DNA of 8,012 nucleotides from positions 1-8,012 of the forward strand of contig JAURLF010000148.1 of NCBI GenBank assembly GCA_030831375.1, in the 5' to 3' direction. A program made the translations under genes and the position numbers. This DNA comes from Gaiellales bacterium (GTDB taxonomy: Bacteria; Actinomycetota; Thermoleophilia; Gaiellales; F1-60-MAGs149). A model generated the notes under the pieces. That model was not told the origin of the DNA. It saw only the letters and a program-made list of their open reading frames with translations, and searched no databases. Position 1 is the stretch's first letter. Every line of letters starts with the position of its first letter. Positions 1 to 5,852 of the stretch are shown piece after piece.

Positions 1-111
1 AAGGTCGAGCTGGCACTCGGCCGCGGCAAGGACACGGGCGACAAGCGCCAGACCGTGAAGGCGCGCGAGGCGCGCCGCGACATGGAGCGCGCGCTGAAGG
101 AGCAGCGCTGA
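1..111 (+). CDS. smpB: SmpB, tmRNA-binding protein (C-terminal end only)
   Basis: The last 36 codons of SmpB, cut by the window edge. SmpB binds tmRNA, carries it into the A site of stalled ribosomes and places its own C-terminal tail in the empty mRNA channel, starting trans-translation. Seen here: the end of the beta-barrel region (KVELALGRGKD) followed by the basic tail DKRQTVKAREARRDMERAL, which matches the DKRET-K-RDAxRE tail typical of the family, and a TGA stop at 109-111. The gene's usual RNA partner, ssrA, lies about 1.2 kb downstream on the same strand, which supports the call. The AAGGAG within the last codons (97-102) probably serves as ribosome binding site for the next gene. Confidence 0.95.
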   Translation, partial: KVELALGRGKDTGDKRQTVKAREARRDMERALKEQR

Positions 112-1262
112 GCGGGCGGGGCGGTGGCATCGCCCTCGTCATCGGGGCCGTCCTCGTCGCCCTGGCCCTCGTCGGCGGCTTCGCGTGGGCGGGCGGCACG
201 GACCGCCTGCGCACCGGTGAGGTCCGCGCGCAGGCGCCGACCGCGGCCGAGTGCGCCGCCCGTGAGGCCGACCAGGTCGGCGGCGACGCCGAGGCGCTCG
301 CGGCGGAGATCCTGCTCGCCTCGATCCGCGACGCCTCGTGCCGGCTCGGCGTGCCGCGCGAGGACCTCGTGCTCGCGCTCGGCAGCGCCGACTCGCTCGC
401 CTCGGCCGCCGCCGAGCTCGGCGTCGCGCCCGCCGCCCTCGAGGACGCCGTGCTGGGTGCGATCGCGGACGCCGTCGACGCGGCCGAGGCCGAGGGCAGC
501 CTGACCCCGACGACCGCGCTCGCGGTGCGCACGCTGGTTGACGTGGTGCCGCCGGATCGCCTGCTCGCCGCGGCGCGCGGCGGCGGGGACGCCTGCGGCG
601 AGGTGCCGTGGATGGACGTCGCGACCCTCGACGAGGTCGCGGCGCAGATCGGCGTCAAAACGGGACTTCGGACCGCGTGCGCGCTCGGCATCGCGCCGCT
701 CGAGGCCGTCGCCGCCCTCGCCGACCCGGCGGGCCTCGCCGGGCTCGAGGCGCGCTCGGGACGCGGCCCCGAGGAGGTCACGCAGGCGGTGCGCGACGCG
801 ATCGGCGCGTCCGTCGCCGAGGCCGAGGCCGCCGGTGCGCTGACGCAGACCGAAGGCACCGTGCTCGGCGCCGCCGCGCGCGTGGCGCCCGTCGAGCGGC
901 TGCTGGCGATCGTGCGCGGCGACGACGACCCGTGTGCGCCCTTCCCGTGGCCGGGTTCCGAGACGCGCGGCGAGGCGCTCGCCGCGATCGTCCTGATCGG
1001 CGCAGTCGATGCGGCCTGCGCGCTCGATGCCGCGACGTTCGACGTCTTCGCCGCGCTGGCCTCGCAGGCGGAGCTCGACCAGCTGCTCACCCAGACGGGC
1101 CTTAGCCAGGCCGAGCTGGAGGAGGCGCTGCGCGCCGGTCTCGGCCGAGCCCTCGACGCGGCGCAGGCCGCGGACGCGATCTCCGGGCTCGAGGCGCTGC
1201 TCCTGCGCGCCGTGCTCAGCCAGGTCGGGATCCTCGACCTGCTGCGCAGCTTCAGCGCGTAG
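108..1262 (+). CDS. Membrane-anchored triple-repeat cysteine protein, unknown function
   Basis: A hypothetical protein of about 384 residues if it starts at CTG 108. Reading frame 3 is open, with strong GC3 bias, from before 108 to TAG 1260-1262. Residues 7-28 form one hydrophobic helix (GIALVIGAVLVALALVGG), so the rest is probably outside the membrane. The remainder is three tandem Ala-rich helical repeats. All six cysteines fall in pairs: codons at 252/339, 594/678 and 933/1017, separated by 29, 28 and 28 residues. From 339 on, the period is exactly 339 bp (113 codons). The second and third units begin C-x3-PW; units one and two carry LGVAPAALEDAV-like and EGxLTxT segments, resembling the helical LGVSxxEL...GRLTxEQA modules common in actinobacterial secreted proteins. 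There is no ATG/GTG/TTG start in frame before GTG 351, which would delete the membrane helix and two cysteines. CTG 108 has AAGGAG 5 nt upstream and overlaps the smpB stop as CTGA. It is probably co-transcribed with smpB. No enzyme motif was recognised. Confidence 0.75.
   Translation: MSGRGGGIALVIGAVLVALALVGGFAWAGGTDRLRTGEVRAQAPTAAECAAREADQVGGDAEALAAEILLASIRDASCRLGVPREDLVLALGSADSLASAAAELGVAPAALEDAVLGAIADAVDAAEAEGSLTPTTALAVRTLVDVVPPDRLLAAARGGGDACGEVPWMDVATLDEVAAQIGVKTGLRTACALGIAPLEAVAALADPAGLAGLEARSGRGPEEVTQAVRDAIGASVAEAEAAGALTQTEGTVLGAAARVAPVERLLAIVRGDDDPCAPFPWPGSETRGEALAAIVLIGAVDAACALDAATFDVFAALASQAELDQLLTQTGLSQAELEEALRAGLGRALDAAQAADAISGLEALLLRAVLSQVGILDLLRSFSA
252..1259 (+). repeat. Three tandem 113-codon protein repeats
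   Basis: Repeat units within the preceding gene: 252-593, 594-932 and 933-1259. Equivalent codons recur 339 bp apart without indels: Cys at 339, 678 and 1017; Cys at 594 and 933; the Leu/Leu/Ile of the LT-type segment at 501, 840 and 1179. The first unit is one codon longer between its cysteines, and the last is four codons short because the protein ends there. The repetition shows at the protein level; the DNA has diverged, so the duplication is old. Confidence 0.8.
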
Positions 1263-1279
1263 CCGGCAGCGTGTATCAT
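1251..1279 (+). promoter_or_regulatory. Probable ssrA promoter
   Basis: TTCAGC at 1251-1256 (three of six matches to the -35 consensus) is followed after 17 bp by TATCAT at 1274-1279 (five of six matches to TATAAT). Transcription would start near 1286, leaving a leader of about 9 nt to be removed by RNase P before the mature 5' end at 1295. The -35 lies inside the last codons of the repeat-protein gene. Confidence 0.6.
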
Positions 1280-1294
1280 CCGTCACGTCCCCAA

Positions 1295-1655
1295 GGGGGC
1301 GTCCAGGCTTCGACGTGGTCGTCTACAGGGACAGGTTGCGAGCCGAGGATGTCGGTTGGCCTCGTTAAAGAACCCGGCACCATGAACTGCGAAGTCCGAC
1401 ACGGACATCGCCTTCGCCGCCTAGGCAACTAGGTCCGCGAAACGCCCTCGTCCCCTGGGCCCGTGGGGGGCGACCGGCGTAAACCAACGGGCTCGTCCCC
1501 CGGCGGAGTGACGCGCCACCGGGGGAGACACCAAGCGTCTGGCCCGAGACACGCCGGCCCGCAGAGCCGACTCGGGTGAGATCGATCAGCGGGCTACGCT
1601 CGTAGACGCCTGTTCCGAGCGGTCGCGGACCCGGGTTCGATTCCCGGCGCCTCCA
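1295..1655 (+). ncRNA. ssrA: tmRNA (transfer-messenger RNA)
   Basis: One-piece tmRNA of about 361 nt. The tRNA-like half is clear: 5' GGGGGCG (1295-1301) pairs with CGCCTCC (1648-1654) over 7 bp including one G-U. The conserved AGGCTTCGACG follows the 5' stem, and the T arm is CCGGG-TTCGATT-CCCGG (1631-1647). The GCCGAGG...GGTTGGCCTCGTTAA segment matches the first-pseudoknot region of other tmRNAs. The tag reading frame most likely resumes at GCG 1389 and ends at TAG 1422-1424, giving AKSDTDIAFAA, with a hydrophobic-AA end as expected for a ClpXP degradation tag. Later pseudoknots are suggested by paired runs such as CCCCCGG (1497-1503) with CCGGGGG (1519-1525). The genome encodes A-TCA after the stem, so CCA must be added afterwards. 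The RNA works with SmpB, encoded just upstream. Confidence 0.96.
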
Positions 1656-1668
1656 TCACCGATCGGCA

Positions 1669-1697
1669 CGGCCCCGGCGCCCACGGCGCCGGGGCCG
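1669..1697 (+). terminator. Hairpin after ssrA
   Basis: Perfect 13-bp inverted repeat (1669-1681 with 1685-1697) around a CAC loop, starting 14 nt after the mature tmRNA end. There is no T tract behind it, as is common for terminators in very GC-rich bacteria. Confidence 0.7.
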
Positions 1698-1753
1698 CGC
1701 GGCGGCCCGCGAACGCCGCGGAAAACCCCCGTATCCGAGGCCCCGGCGGCGCC

Positions 1754-1759
1754 TACCGT
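1754..1759 (+). promoter_or_regulatory. Candidate -10 box of the DUF7144 gene
   Basis: TACCGT fits the TAnnnT pattern seen before other genes in this window. It would place the start of transcription near 1766 and leave a leader of about 22 nt that contains the SD sequence. No convincing -35 is visible. Confidence 0.35.
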
Positions 1760-1787
1760 CGTGACCGTAACCCCCAGAGGAGGCGGT

Positions 1788-2198
1788 ATGGCCACTATCA
1801 GCGGCAAGGGCGCCTGGGCCGGCGCGGGCATCCTGTTCACGTCGGCGATGCTGCTCGTGATCGGCATCTTCGACGTCATCCAGGGGCTCGTGGCCCTGTT
1901 CAAGGACGACGTCTACGTGATCGGGTCGAGCGGGCTCGTGCTGACCACCGACTGGACGACGTGGGGGTGGGCCCTGATCGCATGGGGCGCGATCCTGATC
2001 CTCGCCTCGGCCTCCCTCTACGCGGGCGGAAGCTTCGGGCGCTGGTTCTCGATCGCGGCGGTCGGCGTCAACATGATCGCGCAGTTCGCGTTCTTCCCCG
2101 CGTACCCGCTCTGGAGCCTGCTCGTGGTCGGCGTCAGCGTGGTCGTCCTGTGGGCGCTCACGTTCGGCTGGCGCGACGCGACCTCCGAGCTCGGTTGA
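1788..2198 (+). CDS. DUF7144-like four-helix membrane protein
   Basis: Small integral membrane protein of 136 residues. Four hydrophobic helices are visible at about 14-37, 58-80, 86-104 and 106-126, with a DDVYVIG segment and a DWTTWGWAL motif between helices 1 and 2, and QFAFFPAYPLWS at the turn between helices 3 and 4. This layout, with a W-G-W before helix 2 and an F-x-PAYPxWS turn, is what I recall of the actinobacterial DUF7144 family, whose function is unknown. ATG 1788 is chosen over GTG 1761 because AGAGGAGG (1776-1783) lies 4 nt before it and family members begin near the first helix. It stands alone between the ssrA hairpin and its own terminator. The family call is from recognition, not a search. 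Confidence 0.85.
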   Translation: MATISGKGAWAGAGILFTSAMLLVIGIFDVIQGLVALFKDDVYVIGSSGLVLTTDWTTWGWALIAWGAILILASASLYAGGSFGRWFSIAAVGVNMIAQFAFFPAYPLWSLLVVGVSVVVLWALTFGWRDATSELG

Positions 2199-2201
2199 GC
2201 G

Positions 2202-2234
2202 CGCGGCCCCGGGCCGGGCGGGCCCGGGGCCGCG
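2202..2234 (+). terminator. Hairpin after the DUF7144 gene
   Basis: Perfect 14-bp inverted repeat (2202-2215 with 2221-2234) with a 5-nt loop, beginning 4 nt after the stop codon. It is entirely G/C and has no T tract. It separates this gene from the E1-like gene downstream. Confidence 0.7.
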
Positions 2235-2237
2235 ACC

Positions 2238-2261
2238 CCGCCGTCCATGGTCGGACGGCGG
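2238..2261. promoter_or_regulatory. Inverted repeat upstream of the E1-like gene, possible operator
   Basis: CCGCCGTCC (2238-2246) and GGACGGCGG (2253-2261) form a perfect 9-bp inverted repeat with a 6-bp centre. It ends 9 bp before the first of two -10-like boxes, where the -35 region would lie, so a repressor or activator site is possible. It could equally be a second terminator hairpin for the upstream gene. Confidence 0.35.
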
Positions 2262-2267
2262 CGGTGC

Positions 2268-2289
2268 GGCTACGGTCCGGCTACGATCC
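2268..2289 (+). promoter_or_regulatory. Tandem -10 boxes, leaderless promoter of the E1-like gene
   Basis: Two adjacent copies of an 11-bp unit, GGCTACGGTCC (2268-2278) and GGCTACGATCC (2279-2289), differ at one base. Each holds a TAnnnT box. The second box, TACGAT (2282-2287), lies exactly 6 nt before ATG 2294, so transcription would begin at or next to the start codon. No SD sequence precedes that ATG. Confidence 0.55.
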
Positions 2290-2293
2290 GGCC

Positions 2294-4669
2294 ATGGCCG
2301 CCTCCCCGCCGGATACCGCCGCGCCCGTTCGCGATCTGGAGGCGCTCGCCTCAATTCAGCGCCGCGTGCTGTGGCTCGCGACGCGGATGATCGACTACGC
2401 CAACCGCGAGCGGCCGAAGGGGGATCAGCTCAAGGTCGGCGGCCACCAGGCCTCGTCCGCGTCGATGGTGACGGCGATGACGGCGCTCTACTTCGACTGG
2501 CTGAAGGCGGGCGATCGCGTGGCCGTCAAGCCGCATGCCTCGCCGGTCCTGCACTCTATCAACTACCTGCTCGGCCGGCTCGATCGCGAGTACCTGACCA
2601 CCCTGCGCGACTTCGGCGGCCTGCAGTCGTACCCGTCGCGCACGAAGGACCCCGACCCGATCGACTTCTCCACGGGCTCCGTCGGCCTGGGGGCCGCAGC
2701 GCCGCTGTTCGCGAGCGTCGTCGACCGCTACGTCGGCAGCCACTTCGACCTTCCGGCCGGACGCCGCTTCGTCGCGCTGATCGGCGATGCCGAGCTCGAC
2801 GAGGGCAACGTCTGGGAGGCGCTGGCCGACCCCGCTGCCCGCGGCCTCGGCCAGCTGACGTGGATCGTCGACTTCAACCGCCAGAGCCTCGACCGCGTGA
2901 TCCCCGGCGTGCGCTCGCAGGAGTTCACGCACGTCTTCCGCGACCACGGCTGGCAGGTCGAGGTCGTCAAGTACGGCACGCGCCTGCGTGAGGCCTTCGC
3001 CCGCGACGGCGGCGAGGTGCTCGAGCGGCGCATCGACGACATGCCGAACCAGGAGTACCAGGCGCTCCTGCGCACCCCCGGCGCCGTCGTCCGTGCGCGC
3101 GTGGTCGATGGCGCCCCCAAGGGGGACCGCAAGCCGCTCGCGGGAGTCCTCGACGCCTACTCGGACGCCGACCTGCCCGGCCTGATCGGCGATCTCGGCG
3201 GCCACGACCTCGGCGACATGCTGGCCGCGCTCGAGCGCGCCGACGGGGACCCCGAGCGGCCGACCGTGATCTTCGCGTTCACGGTCAAGGGCTGGGGGCT
3301 GCCGATGGCCGGCCACCCGCTCAACCACTCGGCGCTCCTGACCGGTGACGAGATCGACGTCCTGCGCGGCGCGATCGCCGATCCCGACGACGAGTGGGCG
3401 GGCTTCGCGCCCGACACCACCGAGGGGCGGCTGTGCCTGCGCGCCGCCGAGCGACTCTCCGAGCAGCACGCGCCGGCGCCGACCCGCGTCGACCCGTACG
3501 CGATCCCGCACGAGTTCGGGCCCGTGGCGACGCGACCGATGTCGAGCCAGGACGCCTTCGCGCGCTGCGTGCAGGACCTCGCCGGCATCGACGAGGTCGC
3601 CGACCACGTCGTCACCACCAGCCCGGACGTGTCGATCTCCACGGGCCTCGGCGGCTGGATCAACAAGCGCGGCGTGTTCGGCCCGGTCGAGGAGGAGGTC
3701 TACGAGATCGAGGACGCCGGACCGCTCAAGTGGGCGCCCGGCCCGAAGGGGCAGCACATCGAGCTCGGCATCTCCGAGATGAACCTGTTCCTCCTGCTCG
3801 GCCAGCTCGGCCTGGGCGCCGAGCTGCACGGCACGCAGCTCCTGCCCGTCGGCACCGTCTACGACCCGTTCGTCTGCCGCGGCCTCGACGCCCTCATCTA
3901 CTCGGTCTACTCGGGTGCCCGCTTCGTCTTCGCCGGCACGCCGTCCGGCGTTTCCCTGTCGCGCGAGGGCGGCGCGCACCAGTCGTCGATCACCGCCTCG
4001 ATCGGGATGGAGCTTCCCGGCCTGACGATGTGGGAGCCCTGCTACGCCCTCGAGACCGAGTGGGTGATGCTGCACGCCCTGCGCGACATCGTGCGCCCCG
4101 ACGGCGAGGCGCACTACCTGCGCCTGTCGACGACGCCGGTCGGCCAGGACGCCTTCACCGCGCTGCTCGAGCGCTCGGACCGCGCCGCCCTACGCGACGA
4201 CGTCCTCGCGGGCGGCTACCGGCTCGCCGAGCCCGAGGCCGGCGACGTCGCGGCGCGCGTCGTCATCGCCACCTGCGGCGCGATGGTGCCGCAGGCCCTC
4301 GCCGCGCGCGAACTGCTCGCCGACGAGGACGTCGGTGCCACGATCATCAACATCACGAGCCCCGACCGGCTGTTCCGGGCGCTGCGGACCCGCACGGGCG
4401 CCCTGCGCTCCGGGCGCCTCTCGGACCCGTCGATCCTCGAGCGTCTCGTCCTGCCCGAGGAGCGTGGATTGCCGCTGGTGACGGTCCACGACGCCGCCCC
4501 GCACGCGCTCGCCTTCCTCGGCGCCGCCTTCGGCTCGCCGCTGATCCCGCTCGGTGTGGACCGCTTCGGCCAGTGCGGCTCGCAGCCCGAGGTCTACGAA
4601 TGGCTCGATCTCTCCGCCGAGGCGATCGCGGAGGCCGCGATCGCCGGCCTCTGGCGCCCCGGCGCCTGA
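2294..4669 (+). CDS. AceE-like pyruvate dehydrogenase E1 / transketolase-family ThDP enzyme
   Basis: 791-residue cytoplasmic enzyme using thiamine diphosphate and Mg2+, related to homodimeric pyruvate dehydrogenase E1 (AceE, near 890 residues) and transketolase. The first domain carries GGHQASSAS (49-57), KPHASPVLHS (79-88), FSTGSVGLGAA (125-135) and the ThDP/Mg motif GDAELDEGN (164-172) ending at DFNRQSLD (193-200), comparable to GDGEMDE...NLQRLDG in AceE. The second domain has GISEMNL with E495 as the likely catalytic glutamate (compare INELGAG in AceE), and EGGAHQSS (558-565). The C-terminal domain (about 635-791) ends with GVDRFGQCGSQPEVYEW, like GTDGFGRSD in AceE. The probable reaction is decarboxylation of pyruvate or another 2-oxo acid with acyl transfer to a lipoyl E2, but the substrate is unproven; relatives include MdeB-type 2-oxobutyrate dehydrogenases. 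It is about 100 residues shorter than AceE and no E2/E3 gene is nearby. ATG 2294 is chosen because it follows a leaderless -10 box; upstream in-frame starts run into the previous gene. Confidence 0.88.
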   Translation: MAASPPDTAAPVRDLEALASIQRRVLWLATRMIDYANRERPKGDQLKVGGHQASSASMVTAMTALYFDWLKAGDRVAVKPHASPVLHSINYLLGRLDREYLTTLRDFGGLQSYPSRTKDPDPIDFSTGSVGLGAAAPLFASVVDRYVGSHFDLPAGRRFVALIGDAELDEGNVWEALADPAARGLGQLTWIVDFNRQSLDRVIPGVRSQEFTHVFRDHGWQVEVVKYGTRLREAFARDGGEVLERRIDDMPNQEYQALLRTPGAVVRARVVDGAPKGDRKPLAGVLDAYSDADLPGLIGDLGGHDLGDMLAALERADGDPERPTVIFAFTVKGWGLPMAGHPLNHSALLTGDEIDVLRGAIADPDDEWAGFAPDTTEGRLCLRAAERLSEQHAPAPTRVDPYAIPHEFGPVATRPMSSQDAFARCVQDLAGIDEVADHVVTTSPDVSISTGLGGWINKRGVFGPVEEEVYEIEDAGPLKWAPGPKGQHIELGISEMNLFLLLGQLGLGAELHGTQLLPVGTVYDPFVCRGLDALIYSVYSGARFVFAGTPSGVSLSREGGAHQSSITASIGMELPGLTMWEPCYALETEWVMLHALRDIVRPDGEAHYLRLSTTPVGQDAFTALLERSDRAALRDDVLAGGYRLAEPEAGDVAARVVIATCGAMVPQALAARELLADEDVGATIINITSPDRLFRALRTRTGALRSGRLSDPSILERLVLPEERGLPLVTVHDAAPHALAFLGAAFGSPLIPLGVDRFGQCGSQPEVYEWLDLSAEAIAEAAIAGLWRPGA

Positions 4670-4683
4670 CGCGCCCTCAGGCG
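4663..4683. terminator. Shared hairpin at convergent gene ends
   Basis: CGCCTGA (4663-4669) and TCAGGCG (4677-4683) form a 7-bp stem around a 7-nt loop. Each arm holds the stop codon of one of the two converging genes. It is the only terminator-like structure between them and would act in both directions; it is weak by itself. Confidence 0.45.
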
Positions 4684-5816
4684 TAGCGGCGCACGGCCAC
4701 CGCCGAGAGCGCCGCGACGGCCGCGAGCAGCAGGAACGAGAGCTCCGCGGTGGTGGCGCCGTGCACGAGGCCGGCGCCGATCGCGCCGATCGCCGCGGCC
4801 GGCCCCCAGAACATGTTCATCAGGAACGTCGCGCCGGCCGGATCGCCGCCCCGGGACATCACGCCGTCGCCGATCAGCGCGAGGCCCGGTCCCGCCACGG
4901 TCAGCATGAACGCGCCGGCGATCGCGATCAGGACCACGGTGGAGATCTCGAGAGCGACGGCGGCGATCAGGGCGATCGCGATTGCGGCCACGACGAGCGC
5001 CAAAATCAGCGGCATGCGTCGCCCCAGCCGATCGCTGACGTGGCCGAGGCGTGGGGCGAGGAAGACGTTGATGACCGCCATGCCGCTGAAGGCGGTTGCC
5101 ACCACGATCGACCCGGCGCCCAGCTGGTGCAGGCGGTAGGTGCCGGAGACGGTCAAGACGCCGATCGCGAAGCCCGGCACTGACGTGATCCAGAGGCCGA
5201 TTCGGACCTGGCGCGAGCCGAGGTGGCGCAGGACGGCGCGCGGCGAGGGAAGGGGGTCGCCGGTCGTGGAGGGCAGGCGCGAGATCAGGAAGGCGACCAC
5301 GGTCTGGCCGGCCGCCACCGCCGAGAACACCGGCGTGCGGCCGAACTGCGAGGCCAACGCCCCGACGAGCGGTCCGAAGGCGCAGCCCGCGGCGGACCCG
5401 CTGTAGACCGTGCCGATTGCGCCGCCACGACGGTCATGGCCGGCCATGGCCCCCGCTGCGATGAGGAGGCCGGTGTAGGCGACGACGCTGCCGACGCCGA
5501 CCAGAATGCGAGCCCCGAGCAGCGGGGCGTAGCCGTCGGCGTAGGCGAAGAGCAGCGTCGCGACGGCGACGGCGACGACGCCTGCCGTCGCGGTCGCGCG
5601 TGGGCCGATCCTCTCGACGATCACGTACGCCGGCAGGGCCCCGGCCCAGTAGCCGATCGCGTAGCCGGCAACGAGCAGCCCGCCCTGCTCGTGGTTGAAG
5701 CCCTCCGCGGCGTCGAGCTGGTTGAGCAGCGGCGCGAGCGCCGTGTAGAACAGCGACTCTGACATCGCGCCGAGCGCGCAGATCAGGATCGCCAGGCGCA
5801 GGTTCGCGATGCGCAT
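4677..5816 (-). CDS. MFS transporter, 12 membrane segments
   Basis: Integral membrane protein of 379 residues, a usual length for a compact major facilitator superfamily member. Hydrophobic segments run through the whole chain, for example about 7-32, 45-67, 75-92, 97-123, 136-156, 162-178, 206-226, 235-255, 268-290, 291-316, 330-352 and 358-375. The signature loop motif is seen between helices 8 and 9 as GHVSDRLGRR (258-267), and a degraded copy between helices 2 and 3 as YVIVERIGPR (64-73). It probably moves a small solute or drug by proton exchange; the substrate cannot be read from the sequence. The start ATG (5816-5814) is followed at once by MRIANLRLAI and the first helix, has a TACGCT box 7 nt upstream and no SD sequence. 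The open frame continues upstream across the divergent gene, but that part is a shadow. Confidence 0.88.
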   Translation of the reverse strand: MRIANLRLAILICALGAMSESLFYTALAPLLNQLDAAEGFNHEQGGLLVAGYAIGYWAGALPAYVIVERIGPRATATAGVVAVAVATLLFAYADGYAPLLGARILVGVGSVVAYTGLLIAAGAMAGHDRRGGAIGTVYSGSAAGCAFGPLVGALASQFGRTPVFSAVAAGQTVVAFLISRLPSTTGDPLPSPRAVLRHLGSRQVRIGLWITSVPGFAIGVLTVSGTYRLHQLGAGSIVVATAFSGMAVINVFLAPRLGHVSDRLGRRMPLILALVVAAIAIALIAAVALEISTVVLIAIAGAFMLTVAGPGLALIGDGVMSRGGDPAGATFLMNMFWGPAAAIGAIGAGLVHGATTAELSFLLLAAVAALSAVAVRRYA

Positions 5817-5823
5817 GCGGCGC

Positions 5824-5829
5824 AGCGTA
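5824..5829 (-). promoter_or_regulatory. Leaderless -10 box of the MFS gene
   Basis: TACGCT read on the minus strand lies 7 nt before the MFS start codon. It is one of two divergent TAnnnT boxes in a 36-bp gap. No clear -35 element is visible. Confidence 0.4.
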
Positions 5830-5840
5830 CCCGGCGCCGC

Positions 5841-5846
5841 TACGGT
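5841..5846 (+). promoter_or_regulatory. Leaderless -10 box of the hydroquinone reductase gene
   Basis: TACGGT lies exactly 6 nt before GTG 5853, the same spacing as before the E1-like gene, so transcription should begin at the start codon. There is no SD sequence. This supports GTG 5853 as the start. Confidence 0.5.
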
Positions 5847-5852
5847 GCGGAC

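Noticed and set aside
124..504. A 126-codon frame starting at GTG 124, just after smpB
   Set aside because: Ser/Pro/Arg-rich low-complexity translation. The frame beginning at 108 has a membrane helix, GC3 bias and the regular cysteine repeat pattern, so this one is a shadow.
1586..1903. A minus-strand open frame over the 3' end of the tmRNA
   Set aside because: It overlaps the tmRNA acceptor end, the terminator hairpin and the start of the DUF7144 gene, and has no protein motif.
1961..2293. N-terminal extension of the E1-like gene by up to 111 codons
   Set aside because: It would overlap the DUF7144 gene and its terminator hairpin, is Arg-rich, and the -10 box at 2282-2287 points to ATG 2294.
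2351..4114. A 587-codon minus-strand open frame
   Set aside because: It lies entirely antisense to the conserved ThDP enzyme, and its composition (Arg, Val, Asp, Gly-rich, no domain) is typical of a shadow frame in GC-rich DNA.
3394..4686. A 430-codon plus-strand open frame
   Set aside because: Arg/Pro-rich +1-type shadow of the E1-like gene, with no recognisable motif and no ribosome binding site.
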